64,000 bases of DNA, taken from Sipunculus nudus. Taxonomy: Eukaryota > Annelida > Sipuncula > Golfingiida > Sipunculidae. Below are positions 55,201-58,200 of the stretch, piece by piece. The stretch's first letter is position 1. Each line of letters starts with the position of its first letter. The stretch covers positions 26,337,479-26,401,478 of the forward strand of contig CM049321.1 in NCBI GenBank assembly GCA_026874595.1, in the 5' to 3' direction. Both the position numbers and the translations under genes were made by a program. The notes beneath the pieces were generated by a model. It ran no database searches. It was not told the DNA's origin and saw only the letters and a list, made by a program, of their open reading frames with translations.

Positions 55201-58200
55201 ACTTTGAAATCATGTCTCTTCTGCTTGTCATATATTTATCTCTGTCTCCCCTTCACTTTCTGTGTGATGTGTAAAAAAATATTCACTCATTCAGTGTACA
55301 GTTCATTATGTACACTTGTATGCAATATGCACAATAAATATATTTACAGATAAAAATTTCAAATCAAATAAATTGTTTAGAAAAAAAATTATAATGCTCT
55401 CACTAGATATGTGGACAAAACTTTAAAATCTACAGAATGTATATTTTAACCCTAGCCTTCAAGAATTTTGAGGATACAAACTATCTGTCTGTATGTAGGG
55501 ACAAACTTCAACAATCAAACAAATGGTAATAGAGAATTTTGATAATTATAGAGAATTAATGGACGTGATGTTGACCTATTTCAGGCATACTTGAAGCATC
55601 CATGCACACGCTCCAAGAGGGCCAGTCCCTTCTGGATCGTATTCGCGAAATGGGCATGCATGCAGACGTGCAGAATAAACATGCCACCACGGCCGCCTGC
55701 TATGGAATAGAGCACCTACTTGAACTACTACATGACCGCAGGCGCCACCTAGAGGAACTCTGGCTGCAAAGAAAGATCAAACTAGAACAGTGCCTTCAGC
55801 TTTTGCTTCTTGATCAGGAAGTCAAGAAGGTAACTCCATAAGTCACCACCAGGTGGCACTGCTTGTTAGAGGATTAGAGGATTGGCTGACCATACAATTA
55901 AAATGAAATGAAATCTTCTGAATTAAAAGATTTTCTTTAATTTTAGCCAGGAATAAGAAAGAAGTGAAATCTTAAGTTAAAGACTTTGGATTTTCATGGA
56001 TATCAAATGTACATATGTTCTACGATCTTCATTTTTTTTCTTCAGGTCTTTTAGTTTTAAATCATAACATGGATTGAACTTTAGTGCAATTATTGTTTAA
56101 TTTACAAAAACATGAAAATGATCACTTTAAGTAGTTTAGCCAAATTTTTTTAGTGGTACCCTTCAGAAAAAATTTTTTAAGAATTTAAAATAGATATTTA
56201 TTTCTTAAAATCTATTAAATATTTTAGTCTTATTAAATTTTGGAAATTAATTGGTGCATTATAATATCAGATGTTATATGTATGTAGTATTTTAGATCTG
56301 TTAATGTTCAGTATTTGAGTATTTGATTAAGTTATTACATTTGTTAAAAATATGTTTTCCATGACAGGTTCTGGACTGGTACTCCAATGCTGGAGAGGGC
56401 TACCTGAGTCAGACGGAACTCGGAGACTCACTGCGTGCTGCCAAACAAGTTCAGGAAGAACACATGCAGTTTGAGGCTCAAGCCCGGGTAGGTTACAAAA
56501 ACATACCAAATGATCACTCATCGGACTTTAAATATCCATCACATAACATCAGAATACAGTATGTTTCATGTTTATATATGATCTTGGGAAAGATTTGTAA
56601 ATCTGCAGTAAAACCTTACCTTACAGTCATCTTTTTAGTGCAGCCACTGAGCTCTCATGACCTCTTTATATGGTCCCTGTTAAACACATGACCACTGTCA
56701 CAGCTGCCTGTGTGACCTCCCCACTAAGAATAACATGACTTTTCATGGTCCCTGAACAGGGTCCTGTTAATGAGGTGACACTTTATATCAATATTTATAT
56801 CTATATATTGATATTGCCATAACTGGCTAAGCATATCCATTTATCTGGATATGGTTTAAAGAGACCATTTGTTGTCTAATTGGTAGTAAATTGATAGAAC
56901 TAGTAGGGTTAAGATACCAGTCCATTGTATGGATGGACAAATCTACATGTGAAAAAACTAGTAAAAATAATCACACTTTTATTTAAAATGGAACAATTAG
57001 GTTTTTGTGTTTTGATATTTGACATTGAGCAGAATTGAGAATGCCCTACCTGACTTGCTTTATTATTGTGGTTGCCAGGAGATTCAGGAGACAGTTCTGC
57101 GCCTGATTCGCACTGCTGACCAACTGATGCACAGCGCCCACTATGACGCCCAAGGTGTCCAGGAGCGCCTCCTAGTGGTCAGTGAGACCTGTGAGGAATT
57201 CATGATTCGACTTGATGACAGGCGTAAGAACCTCGCCATGACCATCGCCTTCTACTCAGAGGCAGAAACGGTAAATCTTCTGTTCTATCATTCATCAGGG
57301 ATTGAAATCTGGAAAAACATGAAAAATTAGTTGCCTTTTTTTCCAGTCAGGGAAAATTAAGGATGTTTGACAAACTGTTTAATTTTTATTTCAGGGCAAA
57401 AAAGAAAGTGGCTCTTTATTTTAGACTCATTAATTGTTATTTAATAAAACTTTTTATAAACACTTCACAAGTGCAGCTATATGTTCAATCCTTATGATTT
57501 ATTTTTATATTTAATACTTCTATATGCGCATTTCTTCGTTTAACCAGTATTTAGCACTGTCCTAATATTTTCCTGTCCAGGCTCTAACAAAACTTGATGA
57601 AATTGAAAGTCAACTGGAGAGCAACGACTTACCAAGAAACAGCGCCGCACTTGCCGAGCGTCATGCATATCTGAGCAGCGCCATTTATGACGCCACGACT
57701 CCTTCACTCCGCCATGGTCACACCCTTCTTGAGAGGGTAGGAAGGGAAGACCCTGGCAGTCAAGGAGTTGTCAGAATGGTAAGTATCTGTCTGTTATGGT
57801 GTTTTTGGTCTAGGGGAAGAGCACAGAACTACAAGCTACAAGACTGAGTTCAAATCTTACCTGAGGTATAGTGGGATTTTTCATGGTCCAACCACCACCC
57901 TGTATTATTATTTGGAAAGCTCTGCCCCATTGCTGTTTATTATCATAAACAAGTGTATCTTGTTGGAGTTCCTATGTGTTATGACTTGGCAATGAGGATG
58001 CTTACATACCCAGGACCTGTAGGTGTGCTGGGCACCAGGCCTGGGTGACACCAAGATATAAAAACTAAATGCCCTACTGCCATCCCACATAGTCCCTTAC
58101 TGAAATGGAACTCTGCAGATGTACATATTTGGGTGAAGAATAAGATAAATCAACATAAAAATGTATTTATCTAAATGAACTTTTCATTGCCATTAGAAAA

